In this document: positions 52,901 to 63,615 of the stretch, in pieces
How the letters are laid out: every line of letters starts with the position of its first letter
Position numbering within the stretch: the first letter of the stretch is position 1
NCBI RefSeq assembly: GCF_027595985.1
Contig: NC_073312.1
Location: 8,448,673 to 8,512,672, forward strand
Source: Sorex araneus
Taxonomy: Eukaryota > Chordata > Mammalia > Eulipotyphla > Soricidae
Length of the DNA stretch: 64,000 bases
Reading direction: 5' to 3'
The notes under the pieces: model-generated
The model's input: the letters and a program-made list of their open reading frames with translations, nothing else
Database searches by the model: none
What the model was told of the DNA's origin: nothing
Program-made: the position numbers and the translations under genes

Positions 52901-55900
52901 ATTCCTGAAAGATGTAGTTAGAAATCATTGATAGAGAATTACTAAAGTCTGTGACTATTATACCTTTGCCTATTTATAATACTGTTCTTGGAGCACAGTA
53001 TCATCTGGGAGATAGTGCTATATGTTCACTTAATTTTTTTTTTATTAACTGTTAACTGATTTACAAAGTTATTGGTAGCTCAGTTTTAGGCATGTTTATT
53101 TTTAAGATATATATATATATATATTTTGGGGGGTCACTCTGGTGCTCAGGACTTAACTGTTCTGTCTTAGGCATCACACCTGGTGAGGCTTGGGGGACCC
53201 TATGGGATGCTGGGGATTGAACCCAGGTCAGTTGCAAGCAGGTCCAGTTCCACTGTATTGCTCTGGCCCTAAAATAAATATTATATATATACATATCTTG
53301 TCGAAATATATTTTTTTTCTAGGAGGAAAGCTGTTTGAAATAAAATTGGGGAGCTAGTGATAATACAATGGGTAGGGCGCTTAACCATGGCCGACATGGG
53401 TTCCGTCTCCGGCATCCCATATGGTTCACCGAGCAGAGCCAGGAGTAACCCATGAGTATGGCTGACAGTGACCCAAAAAACTTAAAAAAAAAAGAAGGGT
53501 AAAGTGTTTGTCTTTCATGAGGCCTGTCACCCCACGGGGGTCTCCTGAGTGAGACCAGGAGTGATCTGAGTATAGGGTTTGGCCTCCAAACAAAACAAAA
53601 ACCAAAAACAAGCCCTCCCCCAAAATAAAGCAGAGATAGCAAAATGGGGATGTGGTGTTTAGAGGCTTGAACCTAGTGTCTTAGAGCCCCAGTTTCTTTT
53701 TTTTTTTTTTTTGCTTTTTGGGTCACACCTGGCGGTGCTCAGGGGACCATATGGGATGCTGGGAATTGAACCCGGGTCAGCTGCGTGCAAGGCAAACACC
53801 CTACCCGCTGTGCTATTGCTCCAGCCCCACACCTCAGATTTTTTAAATGTGTAGAAAGACTTTGTTGTGAAAATTGTCAATTATTGAAAAAATATTAAAA
53901 AGAAAATTATTTTGGCTTTATACCCTGAATTGCTCAGGGCTCCTCTGGCTCAGCTCTGGGTATCTGTCATGCCAGAGACCAGGCATTACGGCTTCTCTGG
54001 CCCACAGTTACTGAGTTTTATGTTGAGTGTAGTCATGTGACTTAGCATAAACTATTAAAAGGTTTTGGTCAGGTCAAGTGGGCAGAACTTACACTTTCCC
54101 GCAGGAACTCTGGGTTGCAGTCTGGTGTACTTCATGGCCTGTAGTTGAGGGTCGGGTCTTCTGCTTTGTTTCCTTTTTTGGAGGGGCCACCCTGGTGAAG
54201 CTCAGGGATTATGCGGTGTGCTCAGGAAGTCACTTCTACCCGTGCGGGGGCTTGACCTTGAGACAGCCGCAAATCACCTTCTGTTGGACTGTCTCTGGCC
54301 CCAATTTTGGGGTCTTTTGGGATCACATTGCAGTGTTTGGGAGGTATTTCCCATTAGCAGGTGTTTCTCTGCCCTGATTTCTCAATTTTAAAATAAGCTT
54401 TATTTATATATATATTTTGGTTTTGGGGTCATACCTGGTGATACTCAGAGGGGTTACTCTTGGCTCTGTACTCAGGGATCACTCCTGGCGGGCTTAAGGG
54501 ACCGTATGGGATGTCAGGAGAGGAACTGAGTCAGTTGCGTGCAAGGCATACCCACTATGCTATATGCTATGCATTATATCAAGGCATGCACTATCTGCTT
54601 ATACTGTAATCCTGGCCCTAAAATAGGCTTTAATTTTTTTTCTCATCTTTGGACATGGATACACAGTTCACACTTATGGATTAGAAGACAAAGTGATAGT
54701 TTCTCCTAAATTAGAGCTAGTTTGATTCCAGTGAACTAATTTTTTTTAGATAGCTACATGTTAATCCGAATGTGTCTTTGGAAAGGCAAAAGACAATATA
54801 GTAGTGAAGAACCAATTTGAGCTTTCACACCACCTGATCTTGAGACTGCTGTAGGCTCCAAGACTCAGACACATGGATCACTAAAGAATTTGCTCAGACT
54901 AGAGATCCGAGGTAGAGCCAACACCGTCCACTTACAAGGAGCAAAGGGAATATGATTTTGTCTCAAGGCTGGTGTGACAAGAAGAACTTTCTTTAGTTGA
55001 ATGTGTGACTGAAGTCATACTGAACTTTCTGTGTTTTTGTTGGGGGAAGATACCTTTGGTCATTGCTCTAGTGTCTGTAACTTAAGTTACATTTTGAGAT
55101 TTTCATTGTTTTACCTTAGGTAATTTTGGTAGAGTAGAGCCTTAGAAGTTAAGAATAAAGGTGAAATTATAAAACAGTTAAAAAAGCAAGATTTGGACTG
55201 TTGAAGGTTATACATAATTAACTGGTCTTAATTCTTTCTTTACAGAATTTCTTGAGGTTGGCAAAAAACAACCTGCTCTGGATGTTCTTTATGATGTTAT
55301 GAAAAGTAAGAAACATAGAACATGGCAGAAAATACACGAGCCGATTATGTTGAAATACTTGGAGCTATGTGTGGATCTTCGCAAGAGCCACCTGGCTAAG
55401 GAAGGGTTATACCAGTATAAGAACATCTGCCAGCAGGTATGCGCAGGGTCGGATTTTATGTTTCTGTGGGTGCTTCTGCTGAAATGCCTTAAATCTGTTA
55501 CATAGTTAATAAACCCTGCTTTTAAAATACTTTCTGGTTCTTTGGGGAAAGTTTTTAAGTTTCTGTTTTGTTTTGGGCCCTTAGGTAAACATCAAATCTC
55601 TAGAAGATGTTGTTAGGGCATATCTGAAATTGGCAGAGGAAAAAACTGAAGCTGCAAAAGAAGAATCCCAGCAGATGGTTTTAGACATAGAAGATCTGGA
55701 TAATATTCAAACTCCTGAGAGGTATGTGGGTTCCAGTGCTAGTAAAGGTTTTTCTTTTAAAGTACTTCTCTCTCCATTTGAAGTAAACACTTAGAAACAT
55801 CTGTTACAATTTAACCAAAAAGTTGTTACTTAAAATTTGTAGAAGAAATTACAACCTATAGATTGGAAACTGTGTGCCCCTAAATGATAGTCTGAATAGA

Positions 55901-58900
55901 TGTTGGAGTTGAACTTGTAGTTTAAAGTATTGATTTTTTTTTTTTTAAATACGGTGAAGTGGGACACCATGTCTAAGATGATTTTTAACATGTTTGTTTC
56001 TGTGTTTTTGCAGCGTTCTTTTAAGTGCTGTGAGTGGTGAAGACACTCAGGATCGAACTGACAGATTACTCTTAACTCCATGGGTTAAATTCTTGTGGGA
56101 ATCATATAGGCAGTGTTTGGACCTTCTTAGGAACAATTCTAGAGTGGAGCGTCTCTACCATGATATTGCCCAGCAAGGTAAAATAATAACCGATTTGAAA
56201 AGTTGAATGGGTTTTGCAGTTACTAACTACATTTAACGATCTTTTTTATAGTACTTTGTATTTTAGTTTTTATTCTTTGATTGGTGTTTAATTTGATTGA
56301 TGTTTAGTCAAAAATTATGGCATAAGCATTTGGGATTTTAGGGGTTTGGACCACACCTGGAGGTGCTCAGGAATCTGATTTTCTGACCTGGAGTGACCCC
56401 AGCATTGCTTATAATTCCATACGCAGTGGTGGGGATTAAACTAGGTTGACCACATGCAAGGCAAGCACCATACTTGCTCTACTATTTCTTACACCTAGAC
56501 AATTGATTTTTAATAGGACACTTTGCCAAAAAATATATTTATATTTAAAAGGTTTTTTTTTGTTTGTTTCTGTTTTGGGGCCACACCTGGCTCTGCACTT
56601 TAGAATCACTCCTGGCAATGCTTGGAGGCTTAAAATGCTGGGAATTGAAACTAGGTCGGCTGCGTGCAAGGCAAGTGCCTTGCATGCTGAGCTGTTTCTC
56701 TGGCCCTATATCTAAAAGACTTCTAAAAGTTTTAGGACTTTTATGGTGACTGGGAAAGTTGTTCCTTTCTGGTAAGTTTAAGTTCTGCTTTTGACTCTGT
56801 TACTGTATATTCTTGGATAAGCTACCTTAACAGTACCTGTATTTATTATTTTTTTTTGCCACATCCACTGATGCTCAGAGGTTATCCCTGAAATGCCAGG
56901 AATTGAACCGTGGTCATCGGCACTGTAAGGCAGATGCCCTTCTTGCCAGTCCTTGGGTTCCTATGATCTTTTTCTTTCTTGTTTCAGGCCACTCCTGGTG
57001 GTGTTGAGGGTTTTTCTCAGCTCTGTTTGGGACCTAGTGTCGCTGGGCAATCAAGCTGGGCCTCCAGCCTGCAAAGCAGCTGCACAAACACTTTGAACCG
57101 TCCGTCTACTTGGTCTTTTATTTTGGAGGGCCACACCTGGCTCTGATTAGGGATCCCTCTTGGTGGGGCTTGGGATAGCATATGGGGTGCCTAGAATTGA
57201 ACCCGGGTCAGCTGTGTGCAAAGGAAATGCCCTACCGACTATACTGTCTCCGGCCCCCAGACCAGAAATTTTGGTTTCAAAATGGTTTTAAAATTTGAGG
57301 TGGTTATTTTGAAAAGTGAGTTTTTTCTTGACCCAGATTTGTATGATTGGTATTTGTAAACTCTTTGAGAATCACTTTCAGGCCTAGGGTGCCAGAACTG
57401 ATGGTTTTGACTTCCTTAATTTTTTTAGTCAAGGTTCAAAAAGGTGTTTTAGGCTTATCTTGAGTTAGGGCTCATCTGATGATTTCTAGAAAACTGATGG
57501 ATTTGATAAGTTTTGTAAAAAATTGCTTACCTTAACATATAGAAATAAAATCTGTTCAAATACTGAGATTGGTGGTGGAAAGTACCTAATATATTTTACA
57601 ATTATGCTTTTAGCTTTCAAATTCTGCCTTCAGTATACCAGAAAGGCTGAATTCCGTAAACTGTGTGACAATCTGAGAATGCACTTGTCGCAGATTCAAC
57701 GCCACCATAACCAAAGCACTGCAATCAACCTCAATAATCCAGAGAGCCAGTCCATGCATTTGGAAACCAGGCTTGTTCAGCTGGACAGTGCTATCAGTAT
57801 GGAGTTATGGCAGGTAGGTGGTAACTACTGGTTACTGGTTTGTGGGGGTTTGTCACTTCTCCCCCATTCAGTATTTGGTGTTTATTTTTTTCTTTTTTAT
57901 TTCTTTGTTTGTGTTCCAGTAGCAGTTTCACAGGAAGGTTGTGTCTTTACTGTGATAACAAAAACACTGGGGCTTGTCAGAAAGTTTTTTATTGTTTTGT
58001 TGTGGTGTTGGATTGAAACCAGGACTAATTTAGATCACAAATGATTTTACCACTGAACTGCATCCCTGACCCATACTTTCATTTCATTTCATTTTTTGGT
58101 TTCTGGGCCATGCCTGGCTGTGCTCGGGATTTATTTCTGGCTCTGTGCTCAGGGATCACTCCTGGTGATGCTTGAGAGACCCTATGCGGTGCTGGGATTG
58201 AACTTGGTTCAGTGAGTGCAAAACAAGAGCCGTACCTGCTGTACTATCTCTAGCACTTACTCCATTTTCATTCTATGGCGGTAATTTGGTGGTTGTTTTG
58301 GAGCCTCACCTAACGATGCTCAGGGGTTACTCTTGGCTCTGCACTTAGGAGTTACTCCTGGTGGTACAGGGGGACCATATGGGATGCTGGGAATTGAACC
58401 CAGGTCATCTGTGTGCAAGGCAAGTGCCCTACCTGCTGTATTGTCTCTTCAGCCCCAATTAAAGTTTTTTTTTTTGAAATTTATTTATTTATTTTGCTTT
58501 TTGGGTCACACCCGGTGATGCACAGAGGTTATTCCTGGTTCTCGACTCAGAAATTACTCCTGGCGGTGCTCAGGGGATCATATGGGATGCTGGGAATCAA
58601 ATCTGGGTCAACTGTGTGCAAGGCAAACGCCCTACCTGCTGTCCTATCATTCCAGCCCCCCCAATTAAAGTTTGGTTTTTTTTTTTTTTTTTTTTTTTTC
58701 TTTTTGGGTCACACCTGGCGATGCACAGGGGTCACTCCTGCACTCCTGGCTCTGCACTCAGGAATTACCCCTGGCGGTGCTCAGGGACCATATGGGATGC
58801 TGGGATTCGAACCCAGGTCGGCCGCGTGCTAGGCAAACACCCTACCCGCTGTGCTATCACTCCAGCCCCCTCATTTAAAGTTTTTTAGAGTATTGGTAAT

Positions 58901-61900
58901 GAGAGTTTGGAAATGAACAAAGACCTAAACTTATTCTTAAATATCTGAGAGAGAGGCACTAGGTGGTGTTTTTTTCTTTTTTAAATTTTTATTTAAATGT
59001 TTATACGCTATTGGAGCTGGAATTACCATGGCTGCTGGCACCAGACTTGCCCTCCAGTGGATCCTCATTAAAGGATTTTAAGTGGACTCTTGACAGTTAC
59101 GGGGCCTCGAAAGAGTCCTGTATTGTTATTTTTCGTCACTACCTCCCTGGGTCGGGAGTGGGTAATTTGTGCCCCTGCTGCCTGCCTTGGATGTGGTAGC
59201 TGTTTTTCAGGCTCCATCTCTGGAATTGAACCCTGATTCCCCGTCACCCGTGGTCACCATGGTAGGCACCGGGACTACCACATTGAAAGTTGATAAGGCA
59301 GACATTTGAATGGGTTGTCGCCGCCATGTGGGGGGGGGGGGCGTTGGATCGGCCCGTGGTTATCTGGTCACCGAAGCTGCCAGCGCCCACCCTGTGGCCT
59401 CCGAGGGGAGGCTGACCGGGTTGGTTTTCGGTATCCAGGCGGCTGGGGCCTGCTTGAACACTCTTAATTTTTTCAAGTGATAGAAGTGATAAGTGCTTAT
59501 GGGTCATTGCCTTGGGCCAGGAACTCATTAGGGGATTATGTGGCCTGGAGACAGCCCAGTGGCACCTGGCTTCTTCTGAGCCTACTTGGCATTTTTTTTA
59601 CTACTGAACAGATATTACTCTTTTTTGTTTTGTGTTTTTTTTTTTTTGCTTTTTGGGTCACACCCAGCAATGCTCAGGGGTTACTCCTGGCTTTGCACTC
59701 AGGAATTACTCCTGGCAGTGCTTGAGGGACCATATGGGATGCCGGGGATTGAACCCAGGTCGGCCGCATGTAAGGCAAACGCCCTACCCGCTGTGCTGTC
59801 GCTCCGGCCCAAGATATTACTTTTTTTTGAAAGTGTCTTTGCTTAGGGGCAGGCAAGGCATTTTGAGCCACACTTGCTGGGTACTTCCGCCTGTGCTTGG
59901 TAGTTACTCTGGTGTGTGCTCAGAAAACCAGGCACTGCTAAGTATTGAACCTGGACCTCCTACGTGCAGATCATGTGCTCATCTTTCTGGTCTTTTCATT
60001 CACTATCTTAACACTACAAAATAAACCTGATTGTATTGTATGTCTTTTCATACTTTTTTATTTGTGGGGTTTTGGGATATATGGGGTGCAAGAGATCTTA
60101 ATGTGGGTCTACCATGTGCAAGACAAGTTTGTTCCCCATTGTGTTATTTTTTATATATTTTTGGCTATACCCAACGTTCCTCAGGGCTTATTTCTGGCTC
60201 TGCTTAGGGACTGTATGGTGGTGTCAGAGACCCAAACTGGCGTTGGCCATATATAAGGCAAGAACCCTAATCCTGTACTCTTTCTGGCTCCTATGTTTTT
60301 ATTCTTTTTTTTTTTTTGGTGGGGGAGGGGACACCTATCGATGCACAGGGGTTAGTCCTGGCTCATGCACTCAGGAATTACTCCTGGCAGTGCTCAGGGG
60401 ACCATATGGGATGCTGGGAATTGAAGCTGGGTCAGCCGCTTGCAAGGCAAATGCCCTACCCGATATGGTATCGCTCCAACCCCTGTTTTTATTCTTAAAG
60501 CATTGAGATTTCATTAAGAGAATTAGATGTTTGCTTAGACTCCAATGATTGTGACTATAATACTATTAATTTTAGGAAGCATTCAAAGCTGTGGAAGATA
60601 TTCATGGGCTGTTCAACTTGTCTAAGAAGCCACCTAAGCCTCAGTTGATGGCCAATTACTATAATAAAGTCTCAACTGTGTTTTGGAAATCTGGAAATGC
60701 TCTTTTCCATGCCTCTACCCTTCATCGTCTTTACCATTTGTCTAGAGAAATGAGAAAGAATCTTACACAAGAAGAGATGCAAAGGTAAGAATATAGGGGT
60801 GTGGAAGTTACAACTGCTATATATACTTTTTTTTTTTTTTTTTTGGCTTTTTAGGTCACACCCGTTGATGCTCAGGGTTTACTCCTGGCTCATGCACTCA
60901 GGAATTACTCCTGGAGGTGCTCAGGGGACCATATGGGATGCTGGGAATCGAACCCAGGTCGGTCGTGTGCAAGGCAAACGCCCTATCTGCTGTGCTATTG
61001 CTCCAGCCCCACAATTGCATTTCTTTTGGGTCCAGTTAACCAGAAGTTCACTGAGAATAAAGAATTATTAGGACAAGGTGTCAAGATCTGAGCTTTGTGT
61101 CAGTGTATATAGTATTCGGGGCTGGAGCGATAGCACAGCGGTTGGGCTTTCGCCTTTCATGCGCCGACCCGTGTTCAATTCCTCCGCCCCTCTCGGAGAG
61201 CCTGGCAAGCTACCGAGAGTATCCCACCCGCACGGCAGAGCCTGGCAAGCTACCCGTGCGTATTGGATATGCCAAAAAACAGTAACAATAAGTCTCTCAA
61301 TGAGAGATGTTACTGGTGCCCGCTCGAACAAATCGATGAGCAACATGATGACAGTGATAGGGTGTTCAGTATAGTCTTAGAAATTAAGCTAGACAATTAA
61401 GAAAAATGCTTCCATAGAGGTTTTTTTTTTATGGTTATAAAATCATATACTTAGGATATTTGATACTACTTTGCATGTGGCTGTATTTACTTGGTTTTTG
61501 GCCATCCGCTCCCATACTCAAGGCTTAACTCCTGGCTCTACTTGGGGATCAGATGGTGTTGGGGACCAGATCCTGCTCAGTGTGTGCCAGATAAATGCCC
61601 TACCCACTGTACTGTTGCTGTAGCCCCAGTCCCTTTCTGCATTCACCTTTTTAGAGAATATTGGAATAGTGAGTATTAATCTGTTTAGCTGTATTTTATC
61701 CTCAGTAGCCATTGACTGCAGTGTACAAAAGCGTTCATTCTGCCATTGATTCCACAGCTAGGAAACACTGGGTGTAGTAAGTGGAAGGGTGAAGCTGTCT
61801 TTTCCCTCACTGTTCTTTTTAGCAGTGTCTTTTCTTAGTTAAGTGTGTGCTGTGATGAACGCTCTTTGCAAAGACAGTTTACCATGACGGTGTTACCGGC

Positions 61901-62119
61901 ATATTCTGCGACACGTCTTAGAGCATTCCCAACCTTGTCTCCCGCAGAATGTCGACGAGAGTTCTCTTGGCCACTCTTTCCATTCCTATTACTCCTGAAC
62001 GCACGGACATTGCCCGGCTCCTGGACATGGATGGCATCATAGTTGAAAAGCAGCGTCGCCTTGCAACCCTGCTGGGACTTCAGGCCCCACCAACACGAAT
62101 TGGTCTTATAAATGATATG
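49882..62119 (+). CDS. EIF3A: EIF3A, eIF3 subunit a, N-terminal 374 residues (seven exons, 3' part outside window)
   Basis: Exons at 49882-49930, 55246-55436, 55585-55721, 56014-56177, 57614-57813, 60576-60784 and 61948-62119 join in phase. The product starts [16 protein letters not shown] and, by eye, is almost identical to human eIF3a as I remember it. Human eIF3a is about 1380 residues, so roughly a quarter is here: the N-terminal helical repeats and the beginning of the PCI domain. From established knowledge, eIF3a is the largest eIF3 subunit and part of the PCI/MPN core that scaffolds the 43S preinitiation complex in the cytoplasm. The start has a strong GCCGCCACCATG context. Intron 1 is 5.3 kb and begins GC-rich. 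Introns are full of inverted SINEs, and intron 5 holds an 18S rRNA retropseudogene. No coding damage is seen. Confidence 0.97.
50160..50500 (+). repeat. Degenerate GC-rich repeat in EIF3A intron 1
   Basis: Loose tandem copies of CCCCGGGCCTCCGCGACCCC-type sequence. The minus strand is therefore full of short G runs. Confidence 0.6.
50991..52419. other. EIF3A intron 1, SINE-free stretch
   Basis: About 1.4 kb with no recognised repeat or exon, in contrast to the dense SINEs elsewhere. Confidence 0.55.
52420..52549 (-). mobile_element. Diverged A-type SINE, inverted
   Basis: GGGTTTGGGCCACAGCTCAC and later weak matches. Confidence 0.55.
53108..53268 (-). mobile_element. Diverged inverted A-type SINE with (TA)n tail
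   Basis: ATATATATATATAT precedes TTTTGGGGGGTCACTCTGGT; it ends TATTGCTCTGGCC. Confidence 0.78.
53347..53610 (+). mobile_element. Two A-type SINEs in tandem (53347-53495, 53497-53610)
   Basis: The first has a GGGGAGCTAGTGATAATAC head and lacks part of the body. The second starts inside the box region. Confidence 0.75.
53697..53828 (-). mobile_element. A-type SINE, inverted, with a clean 45-base internal deletion
   Basis: GGTCACACCTGGCGGTGCTC passes directly into AGGGGACCATATGGG. The deletion removes sequence between two similar GGYGnTGCTCAGGGG-like motifs, so it may be a recombination between them. Confidence 0.93.
54173..54619 (-). mobile_element. Two diverged inverted A-type SINEs (54173-54302, 54406-54619)
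   Basis: The second is longer than usual because of repeated CTATGC(A)TTAT-like sequence near its head. 54620-55245 has no recognised element. Confidence 0.72.
55246..55436 (+). CDS. EIF3A: EIF3A exon 2
   Basis: Acceptor CTTTACAG. Reads [20 protein letters not shown] and ends YQYKNICQQ; donor GTATGC. Confidence 0.97.
55585..55721 (+). CDS. EIF3A: EIF3A exon 3
   Basis: Acceptor CCCTTAG. Reads [20 protein letters not shown] and ends DLDNIQTPE plus two bases; donor GTATGT. Confidence 0.97.
56014..56177 (+). CDS. EIF3A: EIF3A exon 4
   Basis: Acceptor TTTTTGCAG. Reads [20 protein letters not shown] and ends LYHDIAQQ plus one base; donor GTAAAA. Confidence 0.97.
56338..57258 (-). mobile_element. 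Five diverged inverted A-type SINEs in EIF3A intron 4
   Basis: Copies at 56338-56497, 56552-56705, 56848-56955, 56986-57100 and 57116-57258, all antisense to EIF3A. The fourth is the weakest. Confidence 0.72.
57614..57813 (+). CDS. EIF3A: EIF3A exon 5
   Basis: Acceptor GCTTTTAG. Reads [20 protein letters not shown] and ends SAISMELWQ; donor GTAGGT. Confidence 0.97.
58086..58257 (-). mobile_element. Diverged A-type SINE, inverted
   Basis: TTTCTGGGCCATGCCTGGCT to TATCTCTAGCAC. Confidence 0.8.
58287..58873 (-). mobile_element. Three inverted A-type SINEs stacked at one target site
   Basis: Copies at 58287-58456, 58466-58659 and 58674-58868. CCAATTAAAGTTT follows the first and second; CATTTAAAGTTTT follows the third. 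The third contains a CACTCCTGCACTCCTGGC duplication. Confidence 0.92.
59002..59428 (-). pseudogene. 18S rRNA retropseudogene fragment in EIF3A intron 5
   Basis: Read on the minus strand this is a diverged stretch of 18S rRNA, roughly from the AACCAACCCGGTCAGCC block to CCAGCTCCAATAGCGTATA. Landmarks include CCATGGTGACCACGGGTGAC, GGACTCTTTCGAGGCCC and GGCAAGTCTGGTGCCAGCAG. The normally invariant CCGCGGTAA reads CCATGGTAA. The fragment is followed on its own strand by A-rich sequence at 58960-59001. That fits LINE-mediated copying of a broken rRNA. It is not a functional rRNA gene: both ends are missing and it is mutated. Confidence 0.92.
59636..59809 (-). mobile_element. A-type SINE, full length, inverted, with target duplication
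   Basis: AGATATTACT lies at 59610-59619 and 59811-59820. Confidence 0.94.
59857..60291 (-). mobile_element. Two diverged inverted A-type SINEs (59857-59992, 60150-60291)
   Basis: GAGCCACACTTGCTGGGTAC and TTTTGGCTATACCCAACGTT. Confidence 0.65.
60305..60483 (-). mobile_element. A-type SINE, full length, inverted, with target duplication
   Basis: TGTTTTTATTCTT flanks it; the copy lies about 90 bases upstream of exon 6. Confidence 0.92.
60576..60784 (+). CDS. EIF3A: EIF3A exon 6
   Basis: Acceptor AATTTTAG. Reads [20 protein letters not shown] and ends KNLTQEEMQ plus two bases; donor GTAAGA. Confidence 0.97.
60827..61010 (-). mobile_element. A-type SINE, full length, inverted
   Basis: Its T run starts only about 43 bases after the exon 6 donor. 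Confidence 0.94.
61118..61362 (+). mobile_element. B-type SINE, full length
   Basis: GGGGCTGGAGCGATAGCACA head, CCTCCGCCCCTCTCGGAGAG, paired GAGCCTGGCAAGCTACC, and an end GTTACTGGTGCCCGCTCGAA then CAAATCGATGAGCAAC and GATGACAGTGATA. Confidence 0.93.
61491..61626 (-). mobile_element. Diverged A-type SINE, inverted
   Basis: GGTTTTTGGCCATCCGCTCC to TTGCTGTAGCCCC. Confidence 0.75.
61948..62119 (+). CDS. EIF3A: EIF3A exon 7 (start of PCI region)
   Basis: Acceptor TCCCGCAG. Reads [20 protein letters not shown] and ends GLINDM. Two donors are possible: GTTGGT at 62120 (phase 0, fits human NDM-V-R) and GTATAA at 62124. The first is chosen because the second would put a Gly-type codon where human has Arg. 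Confidence 0.88.
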
Positions 62120-62608
62120 GTTGGTATAAGTTAGAACTTTTTTTTTTTTAGAGCTTTAAGGATTTTAGTTTTTCTGAGGTTATATACGTGGTAGCACTAG
62201 GAAACAGTCCTGGTTCTCTGATGAACGGTGCTTCTGGCATGCTGAGGGCCTAACGCCTGCAGGAAAAGCCTGGGTCTGGCTCGTGGAGCTATATCTCTCA
62301 CCGCAGTGTAACTTGGAACAGAAAATGTTTTGGTCAGGTTTCACAGCTTAGCACTGGGAATTCTGGTGCATTTGTGAAGAGTTTTGATGCGTGCATGAGT
62401 TTGAAACCAGATTTGAATCAGCAGTGTTGAGTCAAGGCGAATTTCCTCCGGTTAGCTGGTGATGTTGTGGATATTACTGGGGAGAAAAAAAAAAGACATC
62501 ACCGGGATACTTGACAGGGGTTATGCCCCGGCCCCCATCCCTGGTAGGTATCAGCACCACACGACCTCTTGGGCCGGGAGGGGGCCCGAGTATTTCTCCA
62601 GACCACAT
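62120..62608. other. EIF3A intron 7, no recognisable element
   Basis: No exon of EIF3A is seen after 62119 in the window. 62799-63272 and 63616-64000 are likewise unassigned. Confidence 0.5.
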
Positions 62609-62798
62609 TCTTTTCTTTTCTTGGGGTGGGGGTGGGTGGCTGTTTCACCCAGTGATGCACAGGGTTTACTCCTGGCTCCTCACTCACTAGGAGTTACTCC
62701 TAGTGGTCCTTGGGGGACAGTAGATGTCAGGGATCAAACCCGGGTTGGCCACATGCAAGGGCAAATGCCCTACCCTCTGTACTATCGCGCCAGCCTCA
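62609..62798 (-). mobile_element. A-type SINE, moderately diverged, inverted
   Basis: TTTCACCCAGTGATGCACAG to TATCGCGCCAGCCTC, with a small CTCACTCACTAGG insertion. Confidence 0.85.
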
Positions 62799-63272
62799 GG
62801 ACCACTTTCTTGGACATTCTCCTCCTAGCTTTCTCTCCACGTTGCCACTACACATAGTTCAACTTTGAGAACTAGATTTTGTGGCATTACATTCAGATTA
62901 GATGAAGTGAATACATTGTCTATAGAAAGCAATGCCAATAATTACGTTTCAGAGGTTTGTATTTTAACTGAAGGAATGGGAACATTGGAAGGATTATCCA
63001 TTATTTCCTGGTAGGATAATTACACAATGAGTGCTTTGCTAGTAATTGAATATATACCTTTGATGTGAGAGTTGGGCTGTTGTACTGATGGAGTCAGTGT
63101 TGGGAGAGCATTGAGTCAGCAGTCAAAATACTCAATTTCAATTCTTCTTGTGCCCATAGATCAAACTGTAGACCTTGAGAAGTTATTGGTTCATTTCTGT
63201 TGAATAGATGAGCCGTTCCCCAAGAGGTATATTTAAACCCGTACGTCCAGCTTTTGATAGCTCAGAGGCCCT

Positions 63273-63615
63273 GGGCTGGAGAGCAAGTACCTTAAGAGTG
63301 ACTGACTTGATTTTGTTTTTTTTCTTTTTTTGGCTTTTTGGGTCACACCCAGTGATCCTCAGGGGTTACTCCTGATTGCACTCAGGAGTCACTCCTGGCA
63401 GTGCTCAGGGAATCATGGGATGCTGGGGATCGAACCTGTGTAGCCTGCGTGCAAGGCAAATGCCCTATCAGCTGTACTCTCTTCTGGCCCTGCAAATGGC
63501 TGACTTGGGTTTGATTGATCCCTGACTCCACATTATGGTCTTCCTCGCTTGCTCAGGGGTCATCCCTGAACACAGCCAGGAGTAAACCCTGAGCACTGCT
63601 GGGTGTGGACGTCCA
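63273..63615. mobile_element. Old plus-strand A-type SINE split by an inverted A-type SINE (63314-63490)
   Basis: The old copy is 63273-63313 and 63491-63615. (G/A)CTGACTTG from its box region flanks the insert. Confidence 0.85.
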
